From assembly GCF_037203605.1 (NCBI RefSeq), contig NZ_JBBDHC010000007.1, positions 62,001 to 126,000 on the forward strand: a DNA stretch of 64,000 nucleotides. The letters run 5' to 3'. A program made the translations under genes and the position numbers. The notes beneath the pieces are model-generated. The model did not search any database. It saw nothing but the letters and a program-made list of their open reading frames with translations, and was not told the origin of the DNA. This document shows, piece after piece, positions 11,109-20,114 of the stretch (position 1 is the first letter of the stretch; each line of letters starts with the position of its first letter). This stretch comes from Denitratimonas tolerans (GTDB lineage Bacteria; Pseudomonadota; Gammaproteobacteria; Xanthomonadales; Xanthomonadaceae).

Positions 11109-11720
11109 ATGGAAAGATCCTCACATGCCCAGCGCGCTCTTGCCCTGCTCCACAAGCAGGGCTTCCTGCGCACCAGCGACTTGGACACCATCGGCGCGCC
11201 GCGGGTGGTGCTGACACGTTTGTCCACTTCCGGGCAGTTGGAGCGTGTCGGGCGCGGCCTCTACCGTTTGCCAGGCAACCCCATGTCCGAGCACGAGGAC
11301 CTTGCGACTATCGCAGTCAAGGTTCCCAAAGCCGTGTTCTGCTTGCTGACGGCACTCCAGTTCCACGAACTGACCACGCAACTGTCTCGCCAGGTTTGGA
11401 TTGCCATGCCTCGCGGCAGCCACACCCCACGTATCGGGAACCCGCCGATCAAGATGGTGCAGATGGCGGGTGATGCCTATGCCTCGGGCATTGATGAGCA
11501 CGAACGCGACGGCGCCAGACTGCGGATCTACAGTGCCGCAAAAACCGTGGCGGACTGCTTCAAGCACCGCAACCAGATCGGCCTGGACGTGGCCATTGAG
11601 GCGCTGAAGGCTGCCTGGAGGACACGCAAGGCTTCAGCCGATGACCTATGGCGCCATGCCGAGGTCTGTCGGGTCGCAAATGTAATGCGTCCTTACCTGG
11701 AGGCGGTTTCGCATGAGTGA
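11109..11720 (+). CDS. abiEi: AbiEi-type antitoxin (type IV toxin-antitoxin), orphan
   Basis: A 203-residue protein with an N-terminal winged helix (about 5-55: ALALLHKQGFLRTSDLDTIG, GRGLYRL) and the AbiEi C-terminal region (TIAVKVPKAVFCLLTALQFHELTTQ, IYSAAKTVADCFKHRNQIGLDVAIEALK). In AbiE systems this protein represses its own operon and counteracts the nucleotidyltransferase toxin AbiEii, which normally follows with an overlapping start. Here only a 30-codon reading frame follows, so the partner is missing. About 220 bases of AT-richer sequence separate it from the island end and contain its promoter region (TATAAAGT near 11069-11078). Confidence 0.85.
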   Translation: MERSSHAQRALALLHKQGFLRTSDLDTIGAPRVVLTRLSTSGQLERVGRGLYRLPGNPMSEHEDLATIAVKVPKAVFCLLTALQFHELTTQLSRQVWIAMPRGSHTPRIGNPPIKMVQMAGDAYASGIDEHERDGARLRIYSAAKTVADCFKHRNQIGLDVAIEALKAAWRTRKASADDLWRHAEVCRVANVMRPYLEAVSHE

Positions 11721-11805
11721 CCATGCTGCCTTGAATCGCGCTTGCTGGGCGAGCCGATCCGTAAATTCGGATCGAGACGTCGTCGTGAACGAACGGCTCG
11801 AATAG
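11713..11805 (+). pseudogene. Possible remnant of the AbiEii toxin start
   Basis: An ATG overlaps the end of the antitoxin gene (ATGAGTGA), exactly where abiEii normally begins. The frame encodes only 30 residues, starting MSDHAALNRA, before a stop. The beginning is compatible with an AbiEii N-terminus and the rest is not. It may be a residue of the deleted toxin gene joined to the Wadjet leader, or a chance frame. Confidence 0.3.
11755..11774. promoter_or_regulatory. Perfect dyad in the Wadjet leader
   Basis: CGATCCG, six bases (TAAATT), then CGGATCG is a perfect 7-bp inverted repeat about 40 bases upstream of jetA. It could be an operator or overlap a -10 element. No regulator gene is adjacent except AbiEi. 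Confidence 0.35.
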
Positions 11806-11815
11806 GCAGCCCATC

Positions 11816-13288
11816 ATGGCACTGGACCACCTCACCCTCACGACATACCGCGATCGGCATCCTGCATGGCGACTGCTGGCCTCGCCACATGCGCCATTGG
11901 TAGCAAGCTTCCTGTACCGGGTGTTCGTTGCACCGAACGTGCGGCTGACGAGCGAAGCAGATCTGGCCGAAATGCTGGAAGACGAGTTGTTTGCCCTGCG
12001 CGAACAGCTCGGTGCCGATGCGTATCCGAAAGCCGCAACCGACTACCTGAATGACTGGTGCGCGCCGGACAAGGGCTGGCTGCGCAAATTCTACAAGCCC
12101 GGCACCGACGAGGCCCAGTTCGATCTCACCCCTGCCACGGAAAAGGCCATCGCCTGGCTGGTGTCGCTGACCGAACGGCCTTTCGTCGGTACCGAATCGC
12201 GCCTGCTGACCTTGTTCGCGCTGCTGGAGCAGATCAGCACCGGAAGCGAGGCCGATCCAGCCAAGCGCCTGGAGGAACTGCGCCGCAAGCGCGATGAGAT
12301 CGACGCCGAGATTGGCCGCGTCCTGTCCGGCGATGTGCCGCTCATGGATGACACGGCCATCAAGGATCGCTTCCTGCAATTCCAGCAGTTGGCGCGCGAA
12401 CTGCTGAGCGATTTTCGCCAGGTGGAACACAACTTCCGCCAACTCGACCGCAGCGTCCGCGAGAAGATCGCGTTGTGGGACGGGAGCAAGGGGGCGCTGC
12501 TCGACGAGGTCATGGGCGAGCGCGACGCCATCGGGGATTCCGACCAGGGGCGCAGCTTCCGTGCATTCTGGGACTTCCTGATGTCCAGCCGTCGCCAGGA
12601 AGAACTGTCCGCACGGCTCGACCAGATCCTCGGCCTGCCCGCCGTGGTTGCGCTCAATCCCGAGCCGCGCACCCGCCGGGTGCACCACGATTGGCTGGAA
12701 GCGGGCGAACATACCCAACGCACGGTAGCGCAGTTGTCGCAACAACTGCGCCGCTTCCTGGATGACCGGGCCTTCCAGGAAAACCGCCGCATCCTCGAAC
12801 TCTTGCACGGCATCGAAACCAAGGCGCTGGCCTTGCGCGACATGCCTCCGGCCGGCGACGTAATACGCCTCGACGAGATGGGCGCGGACATCGCCTTGCC
12901 GCAGGAACGCCCCTTGTTCGCGCTTCATGCCAAGCCACGCCTGGCGGAACTGGTCCTTGAGGACGGTGACAACGACATCGACACCGCACGCCTGTTCGAC
13001 CAGCACGTCGTGGACAAGACCCGCCTGCGTCAGGCCCTGCGGCAGGCATTGCGGCAGCAGTCGCAGATCAGCTTGCGCGCGTTGCTGGAGACGCAGCCGC
13101 TGCAACAGGGATTGGCCGAGCTGGTGACCTGGCTGGAACTGGCGCACGCGGGCAGCCGCGGGCTGGATGGCCTCAGGGCCACGGTGGATGACGATGTGCA
13201 GGAGATCGTCGAATGGGCCATGCAGGACAGCGATGGCTCAACGGTACGACGGCGGGCGCGAATGCCCCGCGTTATTTTTGCGCGTTGA
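11816..13288 (+). CDS. jetA: Wadjet protein JetA (DUF3375)
   Basis: A 490-residue DUF3375 protein, the kleisin-like subunit of the Wadjet SMC complex, which recognises and cuts small closed circular DNA such as plasmids. It shows the family N-terminus (RHPAWRLLASPHAPLVASFLYRVF), the YLNDWCAPDKGWLRKFY segment, a central coiled-coil region (about 150-215) and a C-terminal region (QISLRALLETQPLQQGLAELVTWLEL) implicated in binding the ATPase. It is the first gene of a four-gene operon, with jetB starting 31 bases downstream. The role is inferred from the family and from the complete gene order. Confidence 0.93.
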   Translation: MALDHLTLTTYRDRHPAWRLLASPHAPLVASFLYRVFVAPNVRLTSEADLAEMLEDELFALREQLGADAYPKAATDYLNDWCAPDKGWLRKFYKPGTDEAQFDLTPATEKAIAWLVSLTERPFVGTESRLLTLFALLEQISTGSEADPAKRLEELRRKRDEIDAEIGRVLSGDVPLMDDTAIKDRFLQFQQLARELLSDFRQVEHNFRQLDRSVREKIALWDGSKGALLDEVMGERDAIGDSDQGRSFRAFWDFLMSSRRQEELSARLDQILGLPAVVALNPEPRTRRVHHDWLEAGEHTQRTVAQLSQQLRRFLDDRAFQENRRILELLHGIETKALALRDMPPAGDVIRLDEMGADIALPQERPLFALHAKPRLAELVLEDGDNDIDTARLFDQHVVDKTRLRQALRQALRQQSQISLRALLETQPLQQGLAELVTWLELAHAGSRGLDGLRATVDDDVQEIVEWAMQDSDGSTVRRRARMPRVIFAR

Positions 13289-13319
13289 ATGCAAGCTGCG
13301 ACGGATAGAGCGAAGAGCC

Positions 13320-13994
13320 ATGAACGACATGCACCAGGATGATCCAGAAGGCAGTACCGAGTCCCGCCCGCCCGTTGTCGCGGAACTCTCGCAACTGATG
13401 GTGCATTTGCTCAAAGGCGTGTTGTACCGTCAGGACGACGAGCGCCTGTGGGCCAGCCTGCTGAGCCTGCAAGCGCGGGTGCGGGAGCAGGCGGCGGTGC
13501 TGTTGCTGGATCTGGTACTGGACGAAGCCGAGGGTTACGCCTTCCTCAAAAGTCAGCCGGAGCCGGAGCATGCGGACGCCACACCCCGTCCGCCACGCCT
13601 GATCGCGCGACGGCCGCTGTCCTACCCGGTCAGCCTGATGCTGGCCTTGCTGCGCAAGCGCATGGCCGAATCCGACGCCAGCGGCGGCGATACCCGGCTG
13701 GTGCTGTCGCGCGAGGAGATCGCCGAATTGATGCGCGTGTTCCTGCCGGACGGCACCAACGAGGCGCGCCTCATCGACCAAGTGGATTCGACCATCACCA
13801 AGGTGGTGGAACTGGGTTATCTGCGCAAGCTCAAGCCCGCTGCCGGCGCAGCTCAGCAGGCACCTCGCTACGAGGTGCGGCGCATCCTCAAGGCGTTCGT
13901 CGATGCACAGTGGCTGGCCGACTTCGATGCGCGCCTGGAGGGCTATCGCACCGCATTGTCAGGTGCCGATCGCGACAAGGAGGCCGGCAGATGA
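13320..13994 (+). CDS. jetB: Wadjet protein JetB (DUF4194)
   Basis: A 224-residue DUF4194 protein, the MukE-like winged-helix (KITE) subunit of the Wadjet complex. The family features are visible: LMVHLLKGVLYRQDDERLW, a RPLSYPVSLMLALLRKRM helix, and a winged-helix C-terminus with VDSTITKVVELGYLRKLK. The ATG at 13320 follows the sequence AAGAGCC and precedes the conserved region. The frame is open upstream but overlaps jetA. The stop overlaps the jetC start (ATGA), implying translational coupling and stoichiometric expression. Confidence 0.93.
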   Translation: MNDMHQDDPEGSTESRPPVVAELSQLMVHLLKGVLYRQDDERLWASLLSLQARVREQAAVLLLDLVLDEAEGYAFLKSQPEPEHADATPRPPRLIARRPLSYPVSLMLALLRKRMAESDASGGDTRLVLSREEIAELMRVFLPDGTNEARLIDQVDSTITKVVELGYLRKLKPAAGAAQQAPRYEVRRILKAFVDAQWLADFDARLEGYRTALSGADRDKEAGR

Positions 13995-16900
13995 GCGATT
14001 TTTCACCACAGGAGCTCGATTTCGTGGCCGACGACAGCCGCGTCGGCTTTCGCCTGCAGCGGCTGGAAGTCCTGAACTGGGGCACATTCGACCGGCGTGT
14101 CTGGCGCTATGAACTCGATGGGCGCAACGGCCTGTTGACTGGCGACATCGGTTCGGGCAAATCCACCCTGGTCGATGCCGTCACCACGCTGCTGGTGCCG
14201 GCGCAACGCATCGCCTACAACAAGGCTGCGGGCGCCGAGACGCGTGAGCGATCACTGCGGTCCTACGTGCTGGGCCACTACAAGAGCGAGCGCGTTGAGA
14301 CCACCGGCAGCGCCCGCCCGGTGGCGCTACGCGACAACACCAGCTACAGCGTGATCCTGGGTGTATTCCGCAACGAAGGCTACGGCCAGGCGGTCACACT
14401 GGCGCAAGTCTTCTGGTTTCGCGAACCACAGGGCCAGCCTGCGCGCTTGTTCGTGGCTGTAGAGCGGGAACTGTCCATCACCGAGCACTTTTCCGGATTC
14501 GGCAGCGACATCAACGGCCTGCGCAAGAAGTTACGCGCGATGGGTTGCGAACTGAACGACAGCTTCCCGCCCTACGGCGCCTGGTTCCGCCGCCGCTTCG
14601 GCATCGAGCACGAGCAGGCACTGGAACTGTTCCATCAGACGGTTTCCATGAAATCGGTTGGCAATCTGACCGATTTCGTGCGCAGCCACATGCTCGAACC
14701 GTTCGACGTGGGGGGCCGCATCGAGGCACTGCTCGGCCATTTCGATGACCTCGACCGCGCCCACCAGTCGGTGCTCAAGGCCAAGCGCCAGATCGAGTTG
14801 TTGACTCCGCTGGTGGAGGATGGCCTTCGCCACGGGCAAATCGCCGCCGAGATCCAGGAACTGCGCGAAGGACGCGATGCATTACGCCCGTACTTCGCCG
14901 GCTTGAAGGCAGCACTGCTGGAGAGGCGCCTGGAATTGTTGACTCAGGATGCGACGCGCTGGGATGCCCGCATCAAGCAATTGGGAGCGCAACGAGACAA
15001 CGCCCGAATCGAGCAGGGGAAGCTCGAAGGTGCACTGCGCGAGAACGGCGGCGACCGGCTGCAACAACTCGCTGCCGCCATTCAGCAGCAGGAGGCCGAA
15101 AAACAGCAGCGGCAGGAGAAAGCCGACGCGTACACCACGCTATTGAATCGCATTGGCGAAGCAGCGCCGGGAGACGAAGCTGCTTTCATGACACAAAGAT
15201 CCACCATCGGAGAACAAGCCGAAGCGCTGCGCGCAAACATTGCGGACCACGATACGCAGATCAATGAAGATGGCTATGCGCTGCGGCGGGGTCAGGAAGA
15301 ACACAAAGCGCTCAGCGACGAGATCGACAGCCTTGCGCGTCGCAAGAGCAATATCGACGCGGCCCAAGTGCGCATCCGCGCGGCATTGTGCGCCGCCCTG
15401 TCCATCGCCGAGGAAGACCTGCCCTTCGCCGGTGAACTGATCCAGGTGCGCGAGGACGAACGCGACTGGGAGGGCGCGGCCGAACGCCTGCTGCATGGCT
15501 TCGGCCTGTCCCTGCTGGTGCCGGATGCGCACTACAAGGACGTGGCCGATTGGGTGGAACGCCAGCACCTTGGCACGCGCCTGGTGTACTTCCACGTGCG
15601 TGCGCGCAAGTCCACGCAGGCCGTCAGCCTGCACCCCCAGTCGCTGGTGCGCAAGCTGCTCATCAAGCCCGACACGCCGCACTACGACTGGCTGGAACGC
15701 GAACTGCACCACCGCTTCGACCTGGCCTGCTGCGACAACACCGAGCAGTTCCGCCGCGAGACCCGCGCCATCACCCGCGCCGGACAGATCAAGGACCCGA
15801 GCGGACGCCACGAAAAGGACGACCGCCGCCGCATCGACGACCGCAGCCGCTACGTGCTGGGCTGGAGCAACGCCGACAAGCTGCGCACCTTGCGCGACGA
15901 ACGGAAGGGGCTGGAGCAGCGACTGGACGACATCGGTCTGCGCATTGCCAACACACAGCGATTGCGCGGGCAATGCCAGGGGCAACTGGAGGCCTTGGCC
16001 AAGCTCGAAGTCTTCACCCGCTACAGCGAGATCGACTGGCAGGCACCGGCACGCGAGATTGCCCGGCTGACCGAGGAACGCGACCGCCTCAAGGCGGCCT
16101 CCGATACCCTGCGGGAACTGGAAAGCCAACTGGCGCAGGTCGTTGCACGCCTGAAGGAAATCGAAGGCGATCTTGGCCAGGCACAAGGCAAACGCGGAGA
16201 AATCCGCAGCAAACACGAAACTGCCCAGTCACAGCATGCGCAGGCTCTCGAAATCCAGACGCAAGCCGCACTCGACGACATGTTGCTGCAATCTCTTGAG
16301 GGCTGGCGCGCCGAAGTCCTGGGCGACCACCAGCTCACGGTGGAGTCCTGCGACAACCGCGAACAGGACGTGCGCAATGGCTTGCAGGCGCGCATCGATG
16401 CCGAAGACAAGCGTCTCTCACGCCTGACCGAACGCATCATCAACGCCATGCGCGGTTTCAAGGAGGCCTTCAAGGCAGAGACCGCCGAGATCGACATCAG
16501 CCTGGCCGCGCTGCCCGAGTTCGAGCGCTTGATGAAGGATTTGCAGCATGACGACCTGCCGCGCTTCGAAGCGCGTTTCAAGGAACTGCTCAACGTCAAT
16601 ACCATCAACGAGATCGCCAACTTCAACGCCCAACTCGCGCGCGAGCGGGAAACGATCAAGGAGCGGGTCGATGTCATCAACCAATCCTTGCAGGTGATCG
16701 ACTACAACCCCGGACGCTACATCCGGTTGCTGGCGCAACCCAGCCCCGATGCGGAGATCCGCGACTTCCTGCAGGATCTGCGTGCCTGCACCGAAGGCGC
16801 GCTGAGCGGCTCGGAAGACGAACAGTATTCCGAGACCAAGTTTCTGCAGGTCAAAGCCATCATCGACCGCTTCCGGGGGCGTGAGGGACTGGCCGAGATC

Positions 16901-17368
16901 GACCGGCGCTGGATGCAGAAGGTGACCGACGTGCGCAACGGCTTCCTGTTTTCCGCCAGCGAGCGCTGGCGCGAGGACGATGCCGAGCACGAACACTACC
17001 CCGACTCCGGCGGCAAGTCCGGCGGGCAGAAGGAGAAGCTGGCCTATACCGTGCTGGCCGCCAGCCTGGCCTACCAGTTCGGCCTGGAATGGGGGGCGGT
17101 GCGCTCTCGCTCGTTCCGTTTTGTCGTGATCGACGAAGCCTTCGGGCGCGGCTCGGATGAATCGGCCCAGTATGGGCTGGAACTGTTCCGCCAGCTCAAC
17201 CTGCAACTGCTGATCATCACGCCGCTGCAGAAGATCCATATCATCGAGCCCTACGTGTCCAGCGTCGGCTTCGTGCACAACGAAGGCGGCCGTGAGTCGC
17301 GGCTGCGCAGCCTGAGTATCGAGGAATACCGGGCACAGAAGGCCGCCACCACGGGAGGCGCTGTATGA
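13991..17368 (+). CDS. jetC: Wadjet SMC-like ATPase JetC
   Basis: A 1125-residue MukB-type SMC ATPase, the motor of the Wadjet complex. The Walker A GDIGSGKS is at 51-58, the ABC signature SGGKSGGQ at 1006-1013, and Walker B ends with the catalytic DE at 1048-1049 (FVVIDEAFGRGSDES). Between them are two long coiled-coil stretches (about 270-430 and 620-830) flanking a hinge-like segment with ERDWEGAAERLLHGFGLSLLV. All ATPase motifs are intact, so the gene looks functional. It overlaps both neighbours by four bases. Confidence 0.96.
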   Translation: MSDFSPQELDFVADDSRVGFRLQRLEVLNWGTFDRRVWRYELDGRNGLLTGDIGSGKSTLVDAVTTLLVPAQRIAYNKAAGAETRERSLRSYVLGHYKSERVETTGSARPVALRDNTSYSVILGVFRNEGYGQAVTLAQVFWFREPQGQPARLFVAVERELSITEHFSGFGSDINGLRKKLRAMGCELNDSFPPYGAWFRRRFGIEHEQALELFHQTVSMKSVGNLTDFVRSHMLEPFDVGGRIEALLGHFDDLDRAHQSVLKAKRQIELLTPLVEDGLRHGQIAAEIQELREGRDALRPYFAGLKAALLERRLELLTQDATRWDARIKQLGAQRDNARIEQGKLEGALRENGGDRLQQLAAAIQQQEAEKQQRQEKADAYTTLLNRIGEAAPGDEAAFMTQRSTIGEQAEALRANIADHDTQINEDGYALRRGQEEHKALSDEIDSLARRKSNIDAAQVRIRAALCAALSIAEEDLPFAGELIQVREDERDWEGAAERLLHGFGLSLLVPDAHYKDVADWVERQHLGTRLVYFHVRARKSTQAVSLHPQSLVRKLLIKPDTPHYDWLERELHHRFDLACCDNTEQFRRETRAITRAGQIKDPSGRHEKDDRRRIDDRSRYVLGWSNADKLRTLRDERKGLEQRLDDIGLRIANTQRLRGQCQGQLEALAKLEVFTRYSEIDWQAPAREIARLTEERDRLKAASDTLRELESQLAQVVARLKEIEGDLGQAQGKRGEIRSKHETAQSQHAQALEIQTQAALDDMLLQSLEGWRAEVLGDHQLTVESCDNREQDVRNGLQARIDAEDKRLSRLTERIINAMRGFKEAFKAETAEIDISLAALPEFERLMKDLQHDDLPRFEARFKELLNVNTINEIANFNAQLARERETIKERVDVINQSLQVIDYNPGRYIRLLAQPSPDAEIRDFLQDLRACTEGALSGSEDEQYSETKFLQVKAIIDRFRGREGLAEIDRRWMQKVTDVRNGFLFSASERWREDDAEHEHYPDSGGKSGGQKEKLAYTVLAASLAYQFGLEWGAVRSRSFRFVVIDEAFGRGSDESAQYGLELFRQLNLQLLIITPLQKIHIIEPYVSSVGFVHNEGGRESRLRSLSIEEYRAQKAATTGGAV

Positions 17369-18570
17369 CATGGAGCCAGCCCGCCGACCTTCGCGCGCAG
17401 ATCGAACGGCTGTGGCAGCGCGGCGAGTTGCTGCGTGCCTTGGTCGGCGACGGCACGCTGGGCTGGCCGTTGCGGCTGTCGCTGAAGTCGCCGTCCGCCG
17501 CCGACCTCAGCAACCTTTTCGATGCCGTGCGCGGCTGGGTGCGCGACGTCAGCGCCATGCCACGCGTGCGCATTGAGTGGCGCGAGTGGACGCACCGGGT
17601 ACAGGGGCGGCAGCGCCTGCCGGACACGCTCTGGATCGATACGCTGGAAGACGCACTGGCGATGATCGGCAAGACCGGGGATGCCCACCGGTTCCAGGCG
17701 CTCTGGCAGCAAACTGCCGAAGCGCAACCCGCACTGCTGCCGTGGCTGCACAGATCACCGTTGCAGACCTTGGCACTGGCCGAACACTGGCCGCGCCTGC
17801 TGGCCGTGGTGGCTTGGGTGCAGGCCCATCCGCGCCCAGGCGTCTATCTTCGGCAGGTCGACGCGCCGGGCGTGGACAGCAAGTTCATAGAAGCCCATCG
17901 CGGTACGCTGGCTCAGTGGCTGGACCTGGCTTTGCCGACTGAAGCCATCGACCATGCTGCGGCCGGGATGGCGGGGTTTGCCCGGCGCTACGGCTTTCTC
18001 GGCAAGCCCGTTCGCATCCGCCTGCGCTTGCTCGATCCGCAACTGCCCCAGCTTCCCGGCTGCACCGGCCTGACCGACATCACCCTGGATGGGGACAGCT
18101 TCGCCACGCTTGCCCTGCCTGCGCAGCGTGTCTTCATCACCGAAAACGAAGTTAACTTCCTGGCGTTCCCACCGGTCTCCAGTGCCATCGTCGTGTTCGG
18201 TGCTGGCTATGGTTGGGGAGCGCTCGCCCGAGCCAACTGGCTGCATCGCGCCTCTCTGCACTACTGGGGCGACATCGATACCCATGGCTTTGCCATTCTG
18301 GACAGCCTGCGCAAGTATTTCCCGCTAGCCGCTTCGTTCCTGATGGACCACTCTACGTTGATGGCCCACGAACTTCAGTGGGGTGAGGAGCCCCTAGGCA
18401 AACGCCATAGGTTGCCCTTGTCTCGACTGGTCGATGAGGAAGCCGCTCTCTACGACGACTTGCGCGAGGATCGAATCCGGCCACAACTGCGGCTGGAACA
18501 GGAACGCATCGGCTATCGCTGGCTATGCGCGGCGTTGGTCACAACAGTCCAGGACGATTCTCGGCCGTAG
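17365..18570 (+). CDS. jetD: Wadjet nuclease JetD (DUF3322/DUF2220, Toprim)
   Basis: A 401-residue protein with an N-terminal DUF3322 region and a C-terminal DUF2220 Toprim domain related to topoisomerase VI subunit A. The Toprim acidic residues are visible: the glutamates of FITENEVNFLAF at about 260-262 and the aspartates of YWGDIDTHGFAIL at 303-305. In characterised systems JetD cleaves DNA after JetABC has extruded it. The start overlaps jetC by four bases. The gene ends 21 bases before the 3' end of the convergent hipA remnant. Confidence 0.94.
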   Translation: MTWSQPADLRAQIERLWQRGELLRALVGDGTLGWPLRLSLKSPSAADLSNLFDAVRGWVRDVSAMPRVRIEWREWTHRVQGRQRLPDTLWIDTLEDALAMIGKTGDAHRFQALWQQTAEAQPALLPWLHRSPLQTLALAEHWPRLLAVVAWVQAHPRPGVYLRQVDAPGVDSKFIEAHRGTLAQWLDLALPTEAIDHAAAGMAGFARRYGFLGKPVRIRLRLLDPQLPQLPGCTGLTDITLDGDSFATLALPAQRVFITENEVNFLAFPPVSSAIVVFGAGYGWGALARANWLHRASLHYWGDIDTHGFAILDSLRKYFPLAASFLMDHSTLMAHELQWGEEPLGKRHRLPLSRLVDEEAALYDDLREDRIRPQLRLEQERIGYRWLCAALVTTVQDDSRP

Positions 18571-18591
18571 CGGCATTTCCTGCCGATGGCG

Positions 18592-19652
18592 TCAGGGCGT
18601 GGTCGATTCGACGAACGCCGGCTCGAAGTCCAGCAGGTCGATGCCGCGCATGCCCAAGTCTAGGGCCACTGCGCGCCAGCCTGCCACAGCCTGGGCCACC
18701 TCGCCCCAGATCGCGTCAGCCTGAGTCGCAGCCAGCCTGAAATACTGCGCCGCGGCCATCAGCATGTCCTGGCTGTCGATGACGCCTGTGTCCTCGGTCA
18801 GCCAGGTCTTGCTCTCGCGACGGTCGCCCGGCATCGGGTTCAGGTCGAAGGCCGGCGACAGGCGCCAGCCGCGCTGGCGCGCGTCGTACAGGAAGCCGGT
18901 GTTACGCAGGTGGTCGTCGGTATTGCAGATCAGGAAATTGAAGACCAGCCGCCGCCACAGCTCATGGATGTCGGCGATCGGATCGGCACCCGACTGAAGC
19001 AGCACATCCACCAGTTCGGTGTAGGCATGGATCGCATCGCGGCCATTGGACTGGAGCATCGTTGCGGCCGACACGTAGGGGATGCGAGCGCCGTCGTCGG
19101 TGCGGTCGAAACGCCGGATGACGGCGACCGCCGTGCCGCCGATCACTTCCACGCGCGCCGGCGCCACGCGGATGCCGGCCTTGTCCGCCAGTTGCATGGC
19201 CAGCACTTCGCCCCGGATCACGTCGCGCCGATCCGCCTGGCTGGGAAATTTGCCGACCGCCAGGCGTCCATCGGTATCGCGCACCGTGGACTTCGGTCTG
19301 GCACCACCCAGCGAGGTGCCTTGCCCCAGCAGGTAGCGCAGGTCCCGCACGCTTTCCGTTCCGTCTTCCAGGGCTCGGGCCGCATGGAGCACCTTCTCCA
19401 GTTCCACCAGGGGCGGCACATGTCGATTCGCTCCTCCAGCGCGAGGAAGAACACCTGACGGGGATGCTGCACGCCGGCCACCGGCTGGAGATCGGGCGAC
19501 AGCGTGAAGAATCTGGCATCCTGCAGCCAGCCGTCGTCGTAGCTGAACGCGCTGCGCCGGCCGCTGCCAAGATGCAGGTGCCCCACGACCAAGCCGCTCG
19601 CCCCCAGGTGGACTTCGAGGTCCGAACGTTGTGTGGGCCGAGGCGCTGCCAT
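18592..19652 (-). pseudogene. hipA: hipA-type toxin kinase with internal deletion and frameshift
   Basis: HipA toxins are Ser/Thr kinases that inactivate glutamyl-tRNA synthetase. The N-terminal 75 codons (start 19652: SDLEVHLGASGLVVGHL, FTLSPDLQPVAGVQHPRQVF) are in one frame. The kinase part resumes in another frame near 19416 (PPLVELEKVLHAA, GTSLGGARPKSTV, FNFLICNTDDHLRNTGFL). The usual segment between them, containing the PDxWGR motif and the GALRF strand, is absent. So roughly 80-100 codons were lost and the frame shifted. Catalytic-core motifs survive downstream, but no intact start serves them. The start codon overlaps the hipB stop. Confidence 0.82.
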
Positions 19653-20065
19653 CAGAAGCCCTCCAGATCATCGGCAGGCGCGGGCGCATCGCCTTTGTCA
19701 ACGACGGGTGCTGCCTGCCGCTTCCTGCCGGCAGAGGTGCGTACCCGCCGCGGCAGCTGCTCCCGCACCAGTTCCATGCCGAGCGCATCGTTCTCGAGGG
19801 TCATCGCCTGGGCCAGGTCATCGAGCCGGCCCAGCACGTGCAGCGCGCGCAGGAAGGTGTGCAGCGCGGTCCCGGGATAGCCATCTTCCATGCGCCTGAC
19901 GGTGCTCAAGGACGTGCCGATGCGCTGCGCCAGGTCTTCCTGGCTCAGGCGGCGCATGCGCCGCGCTGCCGAGATGTCCTGACCCAGGCGGCGCAGCACA
20001 CGCGCGACAGGCTGCGGCATCGCCACCTGCGCGCCAGAGCGCTTTTGCTCGGAAGAAGACACCAT
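19652..20065 (-). CDS. hipB: HipB-like HTH antitoxin
   Basis: A 137-residue DNA-binding antitoxin. A Xre/Cro-type helix-turn-helix lies at about 33-75 (LGQDISAARRMRRLSQEDLAQRIGTSLSTVRRMEDG), followed by a tail rich in P, A, R and acidic residues. It would repress its operon from the dyads just upstream and would bind HipA, which here is broken. It appears intact, so it may now act only as a repressor. The last base of its stop codon is shared with the hipA start, as is usual for hipBA pairs. Confidence 0.88.
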   Translation of the reverse strand: MVSSSEQKRSGAQVAMPQPVARVLRRLGQDISAARRMRRLSQEDLAQRIGTSLSTVRRMEDGYPGTALHTFLRALHVLGRLDDLAQAMTLENDALGMELVREQLPRRVRTSAGRKRQAAPVVDKGDAPAPADDLEGF

Positions 20066-20072
20066 TTATAGC

Positions 20073-20114
20073 CTCAAATATGAGCTTTTTTGTAATAAGC
20101 GTTCATATTTGAGC
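20073..20114. promoter_or_regulatory. Paired operator-like dyads upstream of hipB
   Basis: CTCAAATATGAGC at 20073-20085 and GTTCATATTTGAGC at 20101-20114 are two copies, in opposite orientation, of a CTCAAATATGA core. The first copy is itself a CTCA-N4-TGAG dyad. They lie 8 and 36 bases upstream of the hipB start in an AT-rich stretch. This matches the tandem-operator layout of HipB repressors, although the sequence differs from the E. coli operator. Confidence 0.6.

Noticed and set aside
19428..19788. In-frame upstream extension of the hipA kinase part
   Set aside because: It reads through hipA N-terminal DNA in the wrong frame; the true N-terminus is in the frame starting at 19652.
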